Assembly (NCBI GenBank): GCA_029891345.1
Contig: CM057000.1
Location: 128,997,338 to 129,061,337, forward strand
DNA: 64,000 bases
DNA from: Dryococelus australis
Lineage: Eukaryota > Arthropoda > Insecta > Phasmatodea > Phasmatidae
Direction: 5' to 3'
The position numbers were made by a program, and so were the translations under genes. Positions 11,263 through 23,042 of this stretch are shown here, one piece after another; positions within the stretch are counted from its first letter, which is position 1; each line of letters begins with the position of its first letter. The notes under the pieces were generated by a model that saw only the letters and a program-made list of their open reading frames with translations, had not been told where the DNA came from and searched no databases.

Positions 11263-12649
11263 TCATATTTTCAAGCAAATTTCTTTACCCAAGCTGTTGG
11301 ACATTTTCAAAACAAGGGGATATGGCTTACTCTTGTCAAATTCAGTAGTTCTTGTTTTTAGCCAACTTACACCTTTACCTTCAATGTCCTTTTTCCTGTT
11401 CGGGATTTTCTTTTCCAAACAAGCAGATCCCACAAAATCCCCATTCTTCATTTCCGTCATTGTCAGTTTGTTTTTGCTATGGCAGACTCTCATAACTTGT
11501 ACGTAATCTCCAGAAGCGTACAATTGTTGCTGCAGCTTCAAGGCACACTCAATGTCTCCAAAATCGGCATTGTTGGGCAAAAAAAAATAGTGTCCAGAAA
11601 TTAGAAATTGACTTGCCACTGTTTCTAATGTTGGGTGTGACGCTAAGACTGCTTTCAGCGTGAGAACTAGCCTTTTGTTCTTACTCTTCCCTCGGCAGGA
11701 ATCCGACCACAGTATTACACGTTTCTTTCTGGCAAATGTTTTCAGAGACAGGAGCCTACCTCTTGTGCCCCACGGCCAGCTTGCCCTTCCACCCAGATAT
11801 AGCAGTAACCTTTTGTAGAGGTCATACAGACATTAATGGCGACATGTTGTGGGAGGAAGTCACTACATGCCTTTGCCCTGCAATAGTGTGACATATACCA
11901 GGGAAATCTGTTTATGTGGCTTATCACTTCATCCACTTTGCGTTCGCTCAATCTACTTACACCACTAACTTTCCCCCTGTTGTCCTTAATAATTTGACAC
12001 ACCTGTGTTTTCTTTAGATAACCATTGATTCTATCCCCAGATATTTTAAGAGTCTGAGTAAAAGACATTTTACAGATTTGAACACCTGCTAAAGTGTATC
12101 TTCTGCTTCGTCCTTTAACCATTTTCCTCTTCACTTTGGCTATTGATACTTTACTAGACACGTAAAGGAATTTTGCTTTAAAGGTTGTGAGATTCCAAAA
12201 TGTGTCAAATTCCTTCCTTCTATCTGCTATACTTATTTTTTCATGGCATTTATCCTTGCAATGGAAGTCACTAAATTCTTTTGGATCAATGACCTTACAA
12301 CACTAACATACGATTGACTAAGCTGGCATTGTATGTGTCTGATATCTCTTTTTTGATCAGGTATTTTCCGTTTCAGTTTTTTTTTTGGTCTGCCTAATTG
12401 CACGACTTCTCTTGGTAGTACATTCTGTGGTTCTTCAGTATTCAGTGATGCATTCATATTTGCGGAATTATTTGTAGATGAATAAGCAATTTTTGGAATG
12501 TCGCTGGCACTTATATTTATGTCTGCTACATAGTTGAGAGAGCCAACTGTTTCCATGAGAGGTAAACTATCGAATATTGTTTCAGAAGTGGCTGGATGGA
12601 TCTCTACGAGATGGTCTATATCATTAAATATTTGTACTGAATAGTGCAT
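11263..12649 (-). pseudogene. Decayed DNA-transposase-like gene
   Basis: Three minus-strand frames follow one another in the right order. 12649-12233 has a Lys-rich GRPKKKLKRKIPDQKRDI. 12161-11742 holds RRYTLAGVQICKMSFTQTL, DEVISHINRFPWYMSHYC and an AGRGAQEVGSCL motif. The stretch 11741-11620 still reads a WSDSCRGKSKN-like phrase. 11619-11263 has LISGHYFFLPNNADFGDIE and a Lys-rich end. These match, from memory, a large family of insect and cnidarian 'uncharacterised' proteins with SHYCR, DSCGGQN and GHS..P.D.DFG.IE motifs, thought to be DDE-type transposases. The frames are broken between segments, and the part between SHYCR and the AGRG motif is far too short, so most of the catalytic core is deleted. 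No terminal repeats were found. Confidence 0.6.
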
Positions 12650-12659
12650 TAAAAGGTGT

Positions 12660-13640
12660 GTATGTTAATGGAGACACTGCCACCTGCAACACCAAATTGG
12701 ATTATTTGCAATAAACCTTTGTAAAGGTAAACCAAACATAATCATATTTTTTTATCAGGAAAACATAACATACTTTTCGTCATGAAATAATTTTACATAA
12801 GACTAAACCATTATTTTTTTTATTAATTCCCATTTCTGATTATTTTACTTTGCGTATACAATGTGTAAATAGAATAAAGATACTGGAACTTATCCTTGAT
12901 ATATGGGTCAATTTTCAGTCCTGTTTTCAATCTCTGCCAGTTGTTCCTCACTTGATAATGCAAGTATTGTCGTTGCCATCATTCTAAAAACATCAAAAAT
13001 TCACCATGCTGGATCACGACTGACGTCCAGAACTAACATCACTAATAAACAAACAATGCATTCAACATATCAGGCACATTACCAACATTACAATGATACG
13101 GACTTTCGCTTAGCTGTATAATGCAAAATTCAGAACACAACTTGTCGAGTAACCAGAACAGAATTGGCAGATAGCCGAGTTATATAAAATGTAGGAACCA
13201 ACATTAGAGTAATGATGCTTACCTTTTTCTCCTGTTGTAGTTTTTGTATTGTGAATAAAGATCTAACAGTTCTTGTACATGTAGTTCGACCTCTTGGCCG
13301 ACAGATGATGTGCTCATTAAAATTAATGAAAAATTTCGCTTAGCCAGTTGATGCATAACACCGTCCAATTAGTCTCTTGTAAATGGTATTCAGAGAGGTG
13401 AATTTCAACTCTCAATGTAATGAAAGAAATTTTATCTATCTTGACAGCTAAACTTTCTAGAATGTGTATTGAAAGAATCAGCATTTTCTGCATTTGTCAT
13501 TAAATGTGCCTTTTTCATTGAGAACAGCAGATTGCCTATATCTACACAGGTAAAAGGTTAAATGTTCGCTGAAAGTTTGACACATGACATGTTCTCAACA
13601 ATGGTGATCTCGACGACTTCAGCTCATCAGCATAGTCTGC
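12660..13640. other. No gene seen
   Basis: AT-rich sequence with no supported feature; the ORF at 12903-13121 has no recognisable content. Confidence 0.4.
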
Positions 13641-13649
13641 AGCACATCT

Positions 13650-14450
13650 GATTTCCACAAAGTTAGCATTACCGATAATTATCTCGTGATGCCAGAAGTT
13701 TGTGTACTGTCTACCCTGCAAGAATTGATGTGCCAGCCAGCTGAGATTTTATTATTCACTGGTCCCGCAAAGCTATGCACCTCAAGGCAAGAGTACTACT
13801 TATCGCTAGATGGCATCACTAGTATGTTTAGTCATTCGTCTGTCTCATTCTTCCAACCGGCCAGTAACGTCATGCCAGAGAGCTATGCTTTTTGCAGCCG
13901 CCACCCCTTCCCCCCCGCATGCGCGCACTCGGTGACCACTCCTAAGACGCCAGCCAACGAGCACGAGCAGCCGCCTGGCAGAGTATAAATATGGAGTCAA
14001 GATTCGACTCAGGACCAGTCTTCCACTGCACTTGCTGCAGGAACTGGCCTGCCTGCCTGCCTGATAATCTTCACTGCGCTAACCGCAGAAGCTCTTGCCA
14101 GCTTCTATCCTCGCTATTCCTACCTTCCCTTCACCGCACATTTGTGCCAGAAGGACCACCTATCCTAAGCTCCATTACTCGACTTATCCCGTCAACACCT
14201 TGCTTAGTTTTCCTATCAATGTGCCTATTTGTCATCTATACACTAGACACCACGGCCACTTCTGGACAACAATGTGCGTCAGTTTTAGTTGTTATAACAG
14301 CGCTATTCTGCCCGTTCCATTGTTAGTTCAGAACTAGGTCGCCTATACCTGTACTACGCAGGTTAGCTTCCCGTCAAGTTCTCAATAAACACCAAGGGGA
14401 GTATGCCACCACATGTTTATTTTCCATCTCTACATTCCTGTTGACCTAGC
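13650..14450 (+). mobile_element. LTR-like block with promoter and polyadenylation signal
   Basis: A GC-richer block with a TATA box (TATAAATA near 13984), then about 400 bp later an AATAAA (14384-14389) followed by GT-rich sequence: the order of signals in a retrotransposon LTR. It shares phrases with the block at 60465-61555, such as 'CCAGTCTTC' after the TATA box and 'CACCTTGCTTAGT.TTCCTA'. The phrase TTTGGTGTCGGAA at 14580-14592 could be the primer-binding region of the internal part. The outer boundary is not determined, and no second LTR is visible nearby. Confidence 0.45.
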
Positions 14451-14574
14451 ACATTTTTCCCAACTGTCCTCGCATGTGAGGGGAAAACGGGTGATCTCGG
14501 GAACTGTTTCTCAAACAAGCCAGTAGGTACACATATTTGCTACCCACAAGCACTCGCCTGGTCAACCTTTTCCA

Positions 14575-15003
14575 TTGCACTTTGGTGTCGGAAAGCGGCA
14601 TTCCCTAGGCTGGGAAGACATGGATGAAACTCACACCCCCGTGCTGAAGCTGCTGTCAGAGACACCTATCTTTCTATGCTCACTGTGCGTTAGCGCCGAG
14701 CACCAATGTTTGAATTCCACTCGCGTGGTGTTACACAGTAGAAAACACCAAGTGTCTGTCTCATGTCTCACGACCGTGAAGGCTGTGCTACTCCAGATGC
14801 CGTACTCCAAAAGGAATGGTCTTGAGGAGAAGCTCAAGCAGATGCTTATTTCTTTCGGCCATTTATCAGACCTTGTCGCTGCAGTAGGTCACATCAAGCT
14901 CAAGCCATCAGATGACTTCTCATCCCAGTCACACCAGAGATTCCACACCCTCACTCTAACAATCTCCCTCACCCAGGAATACCCCACAAGACCAAGAACT
15001 TGA
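14575..15003 (+). pseudogene. Gag-like ORF downstream of the LTR-like block
   Basis: A 142-codon open frame immediately follows the LTR-like block and the TTTGGTGTCGG phrase. A more natural start may be the internal Met of MDETHTPVLKLLSE. It has an amphipathic GLEEKLKQMLISFGHLSDLV segment. There is no zinc knuckle, protease or reverse transcriptase after it, and sequence beyond 15060 is unrelated, so it is at most the first part of a gag. The assignment rests on position, not on a recognised domain. Confidence 0.3.
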
Positions 15004-15491
15004 AGAGGAAGATTGTTCTGGCCAAGCCAGACTTTATGCCCTGCCAAAAAGCTACCAAATCAGTTCTCTATACAGGGAAGGCGCTGACCCCATGTAGAGT
15101 AACTGAACACTTACCTCCACATTAAATGTGCGTTTGACTTAGCACCCAAACAGAAATTACTCTCCCACTTACAATTGACATACGCTTAGTCGACAGGGCG
15201 TCACGTTTCAAGGTACAATCAGCAACGTGAATATTCTTTCGAGAACATTTAAATTGCAAGTTTTTGGTTTGTTGATGCTTCAGCATGCATTTATGCATAA
15301 TTCACATTGCGTAGTCTTTAAAAGGATGCCAATGTACATGGAGCCACATTTCTCCATTCCTGGCGCCATGTGCATAGAAGAAAGTCCCTACATGGCAAAG
15401 TTTTATTTTCTCATCTCTCAAATGCCCTGTACAAATCAATTTAATTGTAATTTTAGTGGGTAATATGGCACGTACTACACACGTATATGAT

Positions 15492-15534
15492 TGCGAAGAT
15501 ATTATTCCTCAGTGGTGAGGAATAATATCTCGCA
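15492..15534. repeat. Near-perfect palindrome (hairpin)
   Basis: The arms AGATATTATTCCTCA (15497-15511) and TGAGGAATAATATCT (15516-15530) are exact reverse complements around a 4-base loop. TGCG and CGCA extend the stem past a single unpaired A. No T-run follows on either strand, and it sits beside a CA/CG-rich simple repeat (15533-15558). Confidence 0.9.
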
Positions 15535-15684
15535 CACACACACGTGCGCACGCACACAAGATGTATAAGCAGTGTATACATTTTAGCATGCTATACTACA
15601 TTATCCACCACTAACATAAGAAATTTCTGGCGCCCAATCGTAAGGGCTATAATCTGGGTACATTTATGTCGCAGCCAGAATAAT

Positions 15685-15972
15685 CTACCACATAAAATCT
15701 GGTATTTCAAAGTGTAGGCCAAATAGAATTAATGAGGAATGAGTGATTTGTCCGTACGCAAACCATATTTCTGGAGGAGTTTGCTTCATTCCCCCGACAG
15801 AAAATACTAACATCAAAATGGCACAGAGCAACGCAATGATTTCTAGAATATCGGGGAATGCAACGCAAAACACTAACATAAAAAATGTGAATACAGCTCC
15901 CGACACGAGGCTATACAAAATGAAATGTTGGCTATCATAGCAATGAAATTTGAGCGGGTGATAATGAAGCAT
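15685..15972 (-). CDS. Unidentified ORF with two to three predicted membrane segments
   Basis: A 95-codon frame with a soluble start, then two long hydrophobic stretches (FILYSLVSGAVFTFFMLVFC and ILEIIALLCAILMLVFSVGG), then GMKQTPPEIWF and a shorter hydrophobic tail. The clean alternation of hydrophobic and polar residues and the raised GC content suggest real or once-real coding sequence. It could be a small tetraspan-type protein or one exon of one. I cannot assign a family. Possible AG sites lie upstream, but the donor is weak. It lies 3.5 kb beyond the NKCC stop on the same strand and could be a separate gene. Confidence 0.3.
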   Translation of the reverse strand: MLHYHPLKFHCYDSQHFILYSLVSGAVFTFFMLVFCVAFPDILEIIALLCAILMLVFSVGGMKQTPPEIWFAYGQITHSSLILFGLHFEIPDFMW

Positions 15973-15974
15973 TT

Positions 15975-18600
15975 AAGGAAAAGAAACTACTCCTTATTAA
16001 TAGGGACCCCAGAAAATGGTAAATAGAATGCCTGATTTTGGTGCAAAAAATAGTGAAAAGCAGTGTTAAATTTTGATGTTTAAAATTAAAACAATGCTAA
16101 ATTTCTATAACTTGTTTTAAAAATAAAATCAATAATGAATATCTTTGCATTCATATCAAAAAATTAACCCAAATTTCTGTGTCAGAAAATTAAAAAAATT
16201 TGGTGAATTAGAATGTTTTGAACGAAAATTAATGCACGTTTTCAGTGTGTGAATAAGAAATAGAAAAGCAATGATTAAATGTAAGAAACAGCAGAAGTAC
16301 AATTCATTAATTTATGAAGAAAACATTAATTTAAGACATGTGGGATAAATTTTGGCCACAATGTAGCCTTCCAGCACAGCTGTTTTTCACTGAAGAAAAA
16401 GATGTACAAATGCGAGTCCAATGCACACTTGCATTTTCCTCTTTCCTCACGTTCCCTGTCATGGCAGGTACTGAAGGTCTAACATTAGCTAACTTCCGTT
16501 AAGTAATTAACGTAGGATGTTATCACTAGGTTGGTCTTCCAACCTGTTTCATTTTTGTCATTTGTTGGGGGTTCAGTTTTATTTTATTTCGAGGGAAAGA
16601 AAGGAAATGGGGGGGGGGGGGGGGGCTTTCAGTTTAAAACATCTTTCGTGAGACGGGACTGTTTTGAGGTTCTTGCGGGTCTGTTGCCTTTTTGATGGAA
16701 CAGTGGAAAATATTAATTGTTTCGAGGTAACAAAACTTGATATAATATACGTCTCTGTTCGTATTCGTACAGATGCAGCAATACGCACACAGTTTGGCCG
16801 AAGTAAACCTCACACTCACATTTACTATTTAAGTGTTGAAAGTGTGGATTTTTCAGGTCGTGTGCATTTCAATATCTATAGTAGTAAAGGTTTACAAATT
16901 CATTATTTACAAAACATGCAAACTTTGTTTGTAAAATGCCCACCTCTTGAACACACGTTTTCTTTTGTAATCCTTGCAAATTTACATCACTAAAATCATG
17001 TTTGTTCATCACTAGCATTAAATAATCTCTTTGCAGAATCATTCAATAAAATCAACACTAGCTGTTTCCAAATACTGGCCTAAGGGATCCGTAGAAAATT
17101 TACTCTAGTGGACGCTACCATATTGGCTTAGTTTCCGAATTCTCACTAGGGATGCCGATGCATCTCTTCACGCGTCCACTACCAAGGGATACGACAATCA
17201 AATCCACCGTCTCGTCTACACAACCCGTAGCTAAGGAATTCATCTGTCGTTTGTTTACATTTTATTTACATTGATTTTGCACGTGTGGTGTGGTTGTGTG
17301 TTTGCTTTTAAGTTGTTGATTAAAATAGTTGAAGCATTGTTTTTTTGTTTTGCTATTAACAGTGCATAAATTAAATTGAGCCCCAACATAATGGCAAAAA
17401 TTAAAATGCTGTTTAAAATACTGACCACTAGAGCAATCAACTTCATTATACACAATCATTTCAACAATTGCATTTGTAATTTGTATATGCTCATTGAATA
17501 CAAATTGTCCTCGTTACAAGAAATCTCAATTTCTATTTGCAGCTATCACCAAGCAGAATTTACAAAACCTCAACGCCAAGATTTTAGTCTGCAGTAAATA
17601 TTGTTGACATTTCAAGTGTGTTACAGCTAGCGCTACCTAAGCGCGCTCTAGCTGTAGCAGAATTCGGATGTTATCAATCCCTTCAATGCAGCCATTTCCA
17701 CAGTGGATGAATGTATGAAGGGACATAGGGATGCGAGAGCAATGGACGCATCCACTGGATTCGTAAACAGCCACTGTGTAAGTTTCCTGAAACCAACAAA
17801 CAAATTCGATACGGAAATGAAATTTGTATAACATTACATTTCACGTCTAACAGCCAAGTACTTTTTCACAACTCAGTCGGCATGCACGTTACAGAACTTG
17901 GACATTATTTTATTCTTGATGTCAAAACTGTAGAAACCATTTTCGTTACGCTTTCGCGATCAAAAGTAGTAGCTATTTTCGGCATCTCAGCACAAAAATA
18001 ATCACTACAAAACACTGTGAATAGCAGCAAATTGCTGTGTTGGCAGCACAATAGATTGTCGACACGCAATTTATTGTCTACTCACAGTCAAGTGTAAATG
18101 GTTATTTACATTTCTGAAGAATGAAAATATTAGTGTCAACGTGTTTTCCGTGCAAACTTTTTTTTTTTTTTTTTTTTTTATAGCGAAAACTGTAAAATAA
18201 TGTCCTATTTCGTAGTTAATCATTTCATTAACATTACTTTTGTAATCGTGGACAGATGTGTTTGCTTCATTTTTCATCCACTTGCACGAAGATTATTCAC
18301 AAAAATAGCAGATACTCTTGCTGCAGAATGGCTGAAATGCAAACTGATAATCTTACTCAACCATACATGAGACACATCTGCAACCCATTATCCAAATTCC
18401 AATCACATTTCTATAAGGGTTGATTGCGGGTAGTAGATTTATAAGTAGGGGGGGGGGGGGGGGCACTCCATGTTCAATGCTGTTGAAAATGTTCGCAATT
18501 GAAGTATTTTTGACAATTTAAAGTTATTTTGTGAAGCAAATTACTTGTAAATATAAGCAGTTCTGCCCATTTTGGTTACTTTCTAAAAGTGGGTTGTGGG
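15975..18600. other. No gene seen
   Basis: Intergenic AT-rich sequence with a G17 run (16609-16625), a run of about 20 T near 18160 and a G16 run (18448-18463). Several ORFs here (for example 16664-16993) have no recognisable content. Confidence 0.4.
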
Positions 18601-18639
18601 GAGAAAAAAATGTGGACAATGTTAAAATAAAGATATTTA

Positions 18640-19470
18640 TAAAATCTGTATTTCTTCAATAAGTTTCATACAAGATAATAATTCACTTCAGGTATCTTAA
18701 ATACTGTAAAAATAAATACTTCAACATTACAGTTTGTTCTAATGTGAGAGCTCTACATTAAACAATACATAATAATCAACAATGCACCATTTTCAACTTG
18801 GCAATACACAAAAACAAAAAAATATTTCAGACTCTAACAGTTTCAGTTCTATGCAAACTTCACAGATGAGAAATAATTCAAATACAGCAACTGGCAAAAT
18901 AGAACAAACTAGAAGATCCAATGCAACCTAAATTTTTTACTTTGCCACAAATATTGGCACATTTATGCTACAAATTTAAGTATAAAACACTTCAGATAGT
19001 ATATAAAACAACTACATGTTTAAAATACCCTAGTAGTCACTAGGTACAAGAATACTGTAAAAAAATATCACTTAGAAAATTAAGCAATATTTCTAAATTA
19101 TTAAAAAAAAAAAATTTTATACATACAAAAATATATTTAAAATATCAATACTAAAACTGTTTTCAGTTTTGTTATTTTGTTGTGTTTAATCAATATGTGT
19201 ACATATATCACAGGTAAACTAATGTTTCCTTTTTCATCCTTTGAGGATGAATTTACAAATATTTCTCTGAGTATTAGAGTTGACCTAGCAACAGTAGGCA
19301 ACCCTGAGCATACAATGAGCTATTTCACTAGATGATGCAAAATCAAACTTGTTGCATCATGCAACGCACAAGACCTTTTTGGTACATTTACATCTGTAGA
19401 AGTGATGTGCTTGCACAGGAAAGACTGGTCCCAGGGGGGAAGACGCGGCGGCACGCTGCCACTGGCAGTC
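18640..19470 (-). other. Probable 3' UTR of NKCC
   Basis: The stretch after the stop codon is AT-rich with no ORF. An ATTAAA hexamer on the minus strand (19185-19190) would allow a UTR of about 290 nt. The next canonical AATAAA on that strand is much further on (18070-18075), which would give about 1.4 kb. The end chosen here is a guess; transcript data would set it. Confidence 0.35.
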
Positions 19471-19606
19471 TTAAGAGTAGAAAGTGAGGACGGAAGTCTG
19501 GTTGCCGCGCACCAGGAAGAAAGGCGGCATGTCGCGGGTCAGCGTCTCCAACCAAGCCATGTACAGCGACGCGGACACAATACTTTTCCGCGGCATCGGC
19601 AAGGTC
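19471..19606 (-). CDS. NKCC: NKCC exon 8: last coding exon with stop codon
   Basis: This 136-nt exon encodes [20 protein letters not shown], then [15 protein letters not shown], and ends QTSVLTFYS followed by TAA. The final residues '..VRGN..SVLTFYS' are the typical carboxyl terminus of NKCC proteins, so this is the true C-terminus. The acceptor is GTTCCAG directly before GACC. Base composition is clearly more GC-rich than the flanks. An antisense reading of the same stretch gives several chance ORFs. Confidence 0.96.
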
Positions 19607-22600
19607 CTGGAACACACGGCCATAACCTTTACTCTCGCTGCAGATCGCCACATTCAAAACACAGCTAACGGTAGCAATTAGTAAAAGACAGGCACTGGTC
19701 ACAAAAGACGGCAAACACTGAAGAGCCAGAAATTTAGATACGAATCTAATACAGTGCAGATGGTCGTAAAACCAAATATATAGGATGTAGAGTATTGTGG
19801 ATTCTCTATCTACCTTTTTTCTCAAAGGACTGTCAAAAGATTTTGAAATATCCAAGATTTCAGTACCCTACATGACTTCACATGTACATCGATAAAGTAC
19901 AACTTCCAACCTTATTAAATTTGATGTTGGGTATAAAGAGAGCAGTAAATTATCTGTGAATAAAGTAAGCACAATAAAAATAGGGAATTTTGAGAAAGTA
20001 TTACTGTAATTAATACATTATAAAAAAATTCACTATAACTCTCCTAAATAAAAAATCATTTTGTCACTAGAAATGTTATATTTGTTCTTTATTGTCATAA
20101 AAGACTCTATACGTACTTGCCAAATTCATATGCAATGATGTGGAGTTACTATAACAAATAATTAATACAAGATTTTAGCTCAACTAGATTTTAAAAATTT
20201 AATATTTTGGTGTAATTGCTTTAATTTCTGTATGTTCCGAATGTAGTTAACAGGACTAAGCATCTATGTATTTGAACTTAAAAAAAAAATTACATTTAAC
20301 AATTTTAATTTGTTTCCGAGATGTTTAAGTTTCCAGAGAATGTGGATTTTTATTTGGTTATTATTATTATTACCTTAAGGTTGTTTTGAATACAAATTTA
20401 TAGAACAAATCTTTTACTGAAATAAACTTGATATAATTACTTTTTCAATTTTACGAGCCTTAATACCCTTAAGCCACATCTACATAGCATCTGATTAACT
20501 CAGCCTAGATGCTAACAACCTCAACTATTTACATTTTTCTTGCCCCATCCTCCAATAAATCTTTTTGAGTTAAAATTTTACATTATTGTGTTAGCGCATA
20601 GCTTATAAATTTAAATTAAGTTAAAAATTTCTTTAAAGATAAAATAGTGTTGTTGGGGGGTGTTTTTTTTTTTTTACACTTGAACTTCCGTTGCTACGCG
20701 GTGTATTAACTAACTTCTTTGTTACACTGTGTATTAACTTGAATTTTGGCGTTATTTCGCTTATTTCTCTTTGCCATATAATATTTCCACTAATAATCTG
20801 TTGTAAGCTGACAGAGAAATGCAAGCTAACCCCCAAACTTCCATGCCCTCTGAAAATGCAAGCAGAGTTTTGAATGTCCCAAGCACACACTGCCTGCTGA
20901 GAGCATGCAGAGATGTTATCACTCGGGCAGTGTGTTCACAACCTGTGGAGAAGCAGCATCAGCGGCAGGAGGAGTAATACAATTTACCCCTCCACGGGTC
21001 TTTTTTCTCTCTTCAAAACTGGTTGGCAATGAGGGCGCAAGAACGCTACGCTGGTTGCTAGGTAACTAGCCCCCACCCCGCCAGGTATGTAAAGGGAGGA
21101 AATCAGGCAACGGCTGGGCTATGCCGTGTATCACCAAGGGCAGCTGAAGCTTACTCAATCCAAGCTGTATATCTACACTTACGTTGGCGATACCATCTGC
21201 ATGTGGGAAATTTCTGCCTTTTGAAGTGATTAATAACAATTCACATTTTAAAAAGGTTGATTTCCAGGCATATTAATAACTATTCCTTAAGGTCTCCAAT
21301 AACCATCGTTCAAATCATATCCACTGATTTTTCTCTTACAGTTGCACCTGTCGCAAGTTACGTGGTGCTCGGGCATGGTGATTACACATTATTTGGCAAA
21401 AATCCTTGCCTAATAGACCCTTTCAGGATATCAGTTTATTCAGAAGACAAGAGTCTACTGAATTAATTTAAATCCTCAGAACTACCAGCAAGAAGTCACT
21501 TCATGCAGTTTAGGAATTATTGGTGACAAGGGAAGGTCAAGTATACACTTCTAGGGGTATAATTTTATTCAGAAGATACAGAGTATCGAGTAAAATTAAT
21601 ATTTTGTGTAGAAATTATGTTGGGTTTACACTAGATACAATTAAACGCTAACTTTATAGAAAAAGGAAAAAGGTTGTTTAAAAATAACAAAGGTAAAAAC
21701 ATTTTTGCAAACAATTACAGGATAAAATTTATTGCATAGCATTTTCAGTTGAAACCATTTATTTTGAAATCTTTCAGTGATGATAGGTGCAACTATTTTG
21801 AGCAACAGATAATCTTGATTAATTATCTGGGGTAATCTGAAATGGGTAACGACATAGTACCATAGCAGATTATCTCTTACTCCTTGACTGCCATAACCTT
21901 TGTCAAACTCTACGGAGCACTTCACCACACAGTAATGAAGTACATTTGACAGGATAATCATGCATCATTAAGAACGGAGCTCTCTGTAATCGGTTGTATT
22001 TAAGGATTCTTATACAAAATGATTGCATGAAATCTAAAGTGACTGGACCAAAATCTCTCTCAATCAATGCAGTATTTAATACATGATAAAAGCAGATAAT
22101 TTTATTTGTATTTATATAGCAATTTTGCTGGGATACTAAATTTCAGTGTTCCATTTTTCAGTACATACATTTTCGGCAGATAGTGAATCCACTGCATGCA
22201 GGTTATAAACTTTTGTAAGTAACCACAGTATGCCTTCCGTAATGTGTATTATCAGATGCTACACCAGTTGAACACAATACAACATTTGCCACAAAAAAAA
22301 GTAAAGTTCAGAGCTGTTTAATATTCAGAGCACTTAATTCTTCTTTCTGCAGTGAGCAGTGCAGAAAACAATGTGATTGACAGTTTCTTCTTACAAAGGT
22401 TGCTTTTTATTCCAGTACAGCCTAAAGACAAAATTTTAAAGTTACCCATGGTGCATATTTTGTAAACATGTATAATCAATCAACAATCATGTACTGGTAA
22501 CCAAGGAGTCAGCTAAGGTGTCTAATTATTTCTTAACTTGCCAACAACCAGACTCGTATAGAAAGGCATAATTCAAGTACATCAGCCAGCACATGGGTGC

Positions 22601-22933
22601 TCAGTGATCTGGAAAAGCAGGAACTGTGTAAGATTTTTAACTACTGTTGGAAATGTCCAGGAATCGTCCAGAGTGGCTGCAATATTTTCTGGTTTATGAA
22701 ATTTGTGTTAGTTCAGAAACAAACAGCTCCAAGGGAATTCAGTGTAATGGATCTGCATTGTTATTAAGAAATGTCGGAATGCTATGGTATGATACCGACA
22801 CAGGTATCACGGCCATGCTGAAAGAAAGGGCTGTGCACATAGACATCTTTCTGTGAAGGGCGAGGACAGCACAATAGAAATAGTGAAATTGAGGTTCAAC
22901 TGTATATACAAAGAAGGTGGCTCCAGTACTCAC
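19607..22933 (-). other. NKCC intron 7 in window
   Basis: A 3.3-kb intron, mostly AT-rich. A less AT-rich patch at 20880-21200 contains the RFX-type site listed separately. Confidence 0.85.
21054..21066 (+). promoter_or_regulatory. RFX-type X-box match
   Basis: GTTGCTAGGTAAC is a 6+1+6 inverted motif fitting the RFX consensus RYYNYY-N(1-3)-RRNRAC at every position. It lies in the most GC-rich patch of the last intron. X-boxes control cilia genes when close to a promoter; no promoter or first exon was recognised here, so function is unproven. Confidence 0.3.
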
Positions 22934-23042
22934 ATGACCACAAGATTAGCATCCATGGAGTTTTCGATCAGCAATTCTCGAAGCCTCAAATGTCTATTGG
23001 TCCTGTCCTTCATGGCAAGTAGTTCAGACTCGCTGATCCCAG
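22934..23042 (-). CDS. NKCC: NKCC exon 7 of 8 in window
   Basis: This 109-nt exon encodes GISESELLAMKDRTNRHLRL, then RELLIENSMDANLVVM. It matches the family pattern of a charged helix ('.L..K..R..RL.ELL.E.S..A..IVMSLP') leading to the buried strand. The acceptor is TTTACAG and the donor AT/GTGAGT. The split Met codon (AT + G) is completed by the first base of exon 8. Confidence 0.93.

Noticed and set aside
19388-19855. A 155-codon minus-strand ORF and plus-strand ORFs over the last NKCC exon
   Set aside because: They use other frames or the other strand of the real exon and intron; the NKCC frame explains the sequence.
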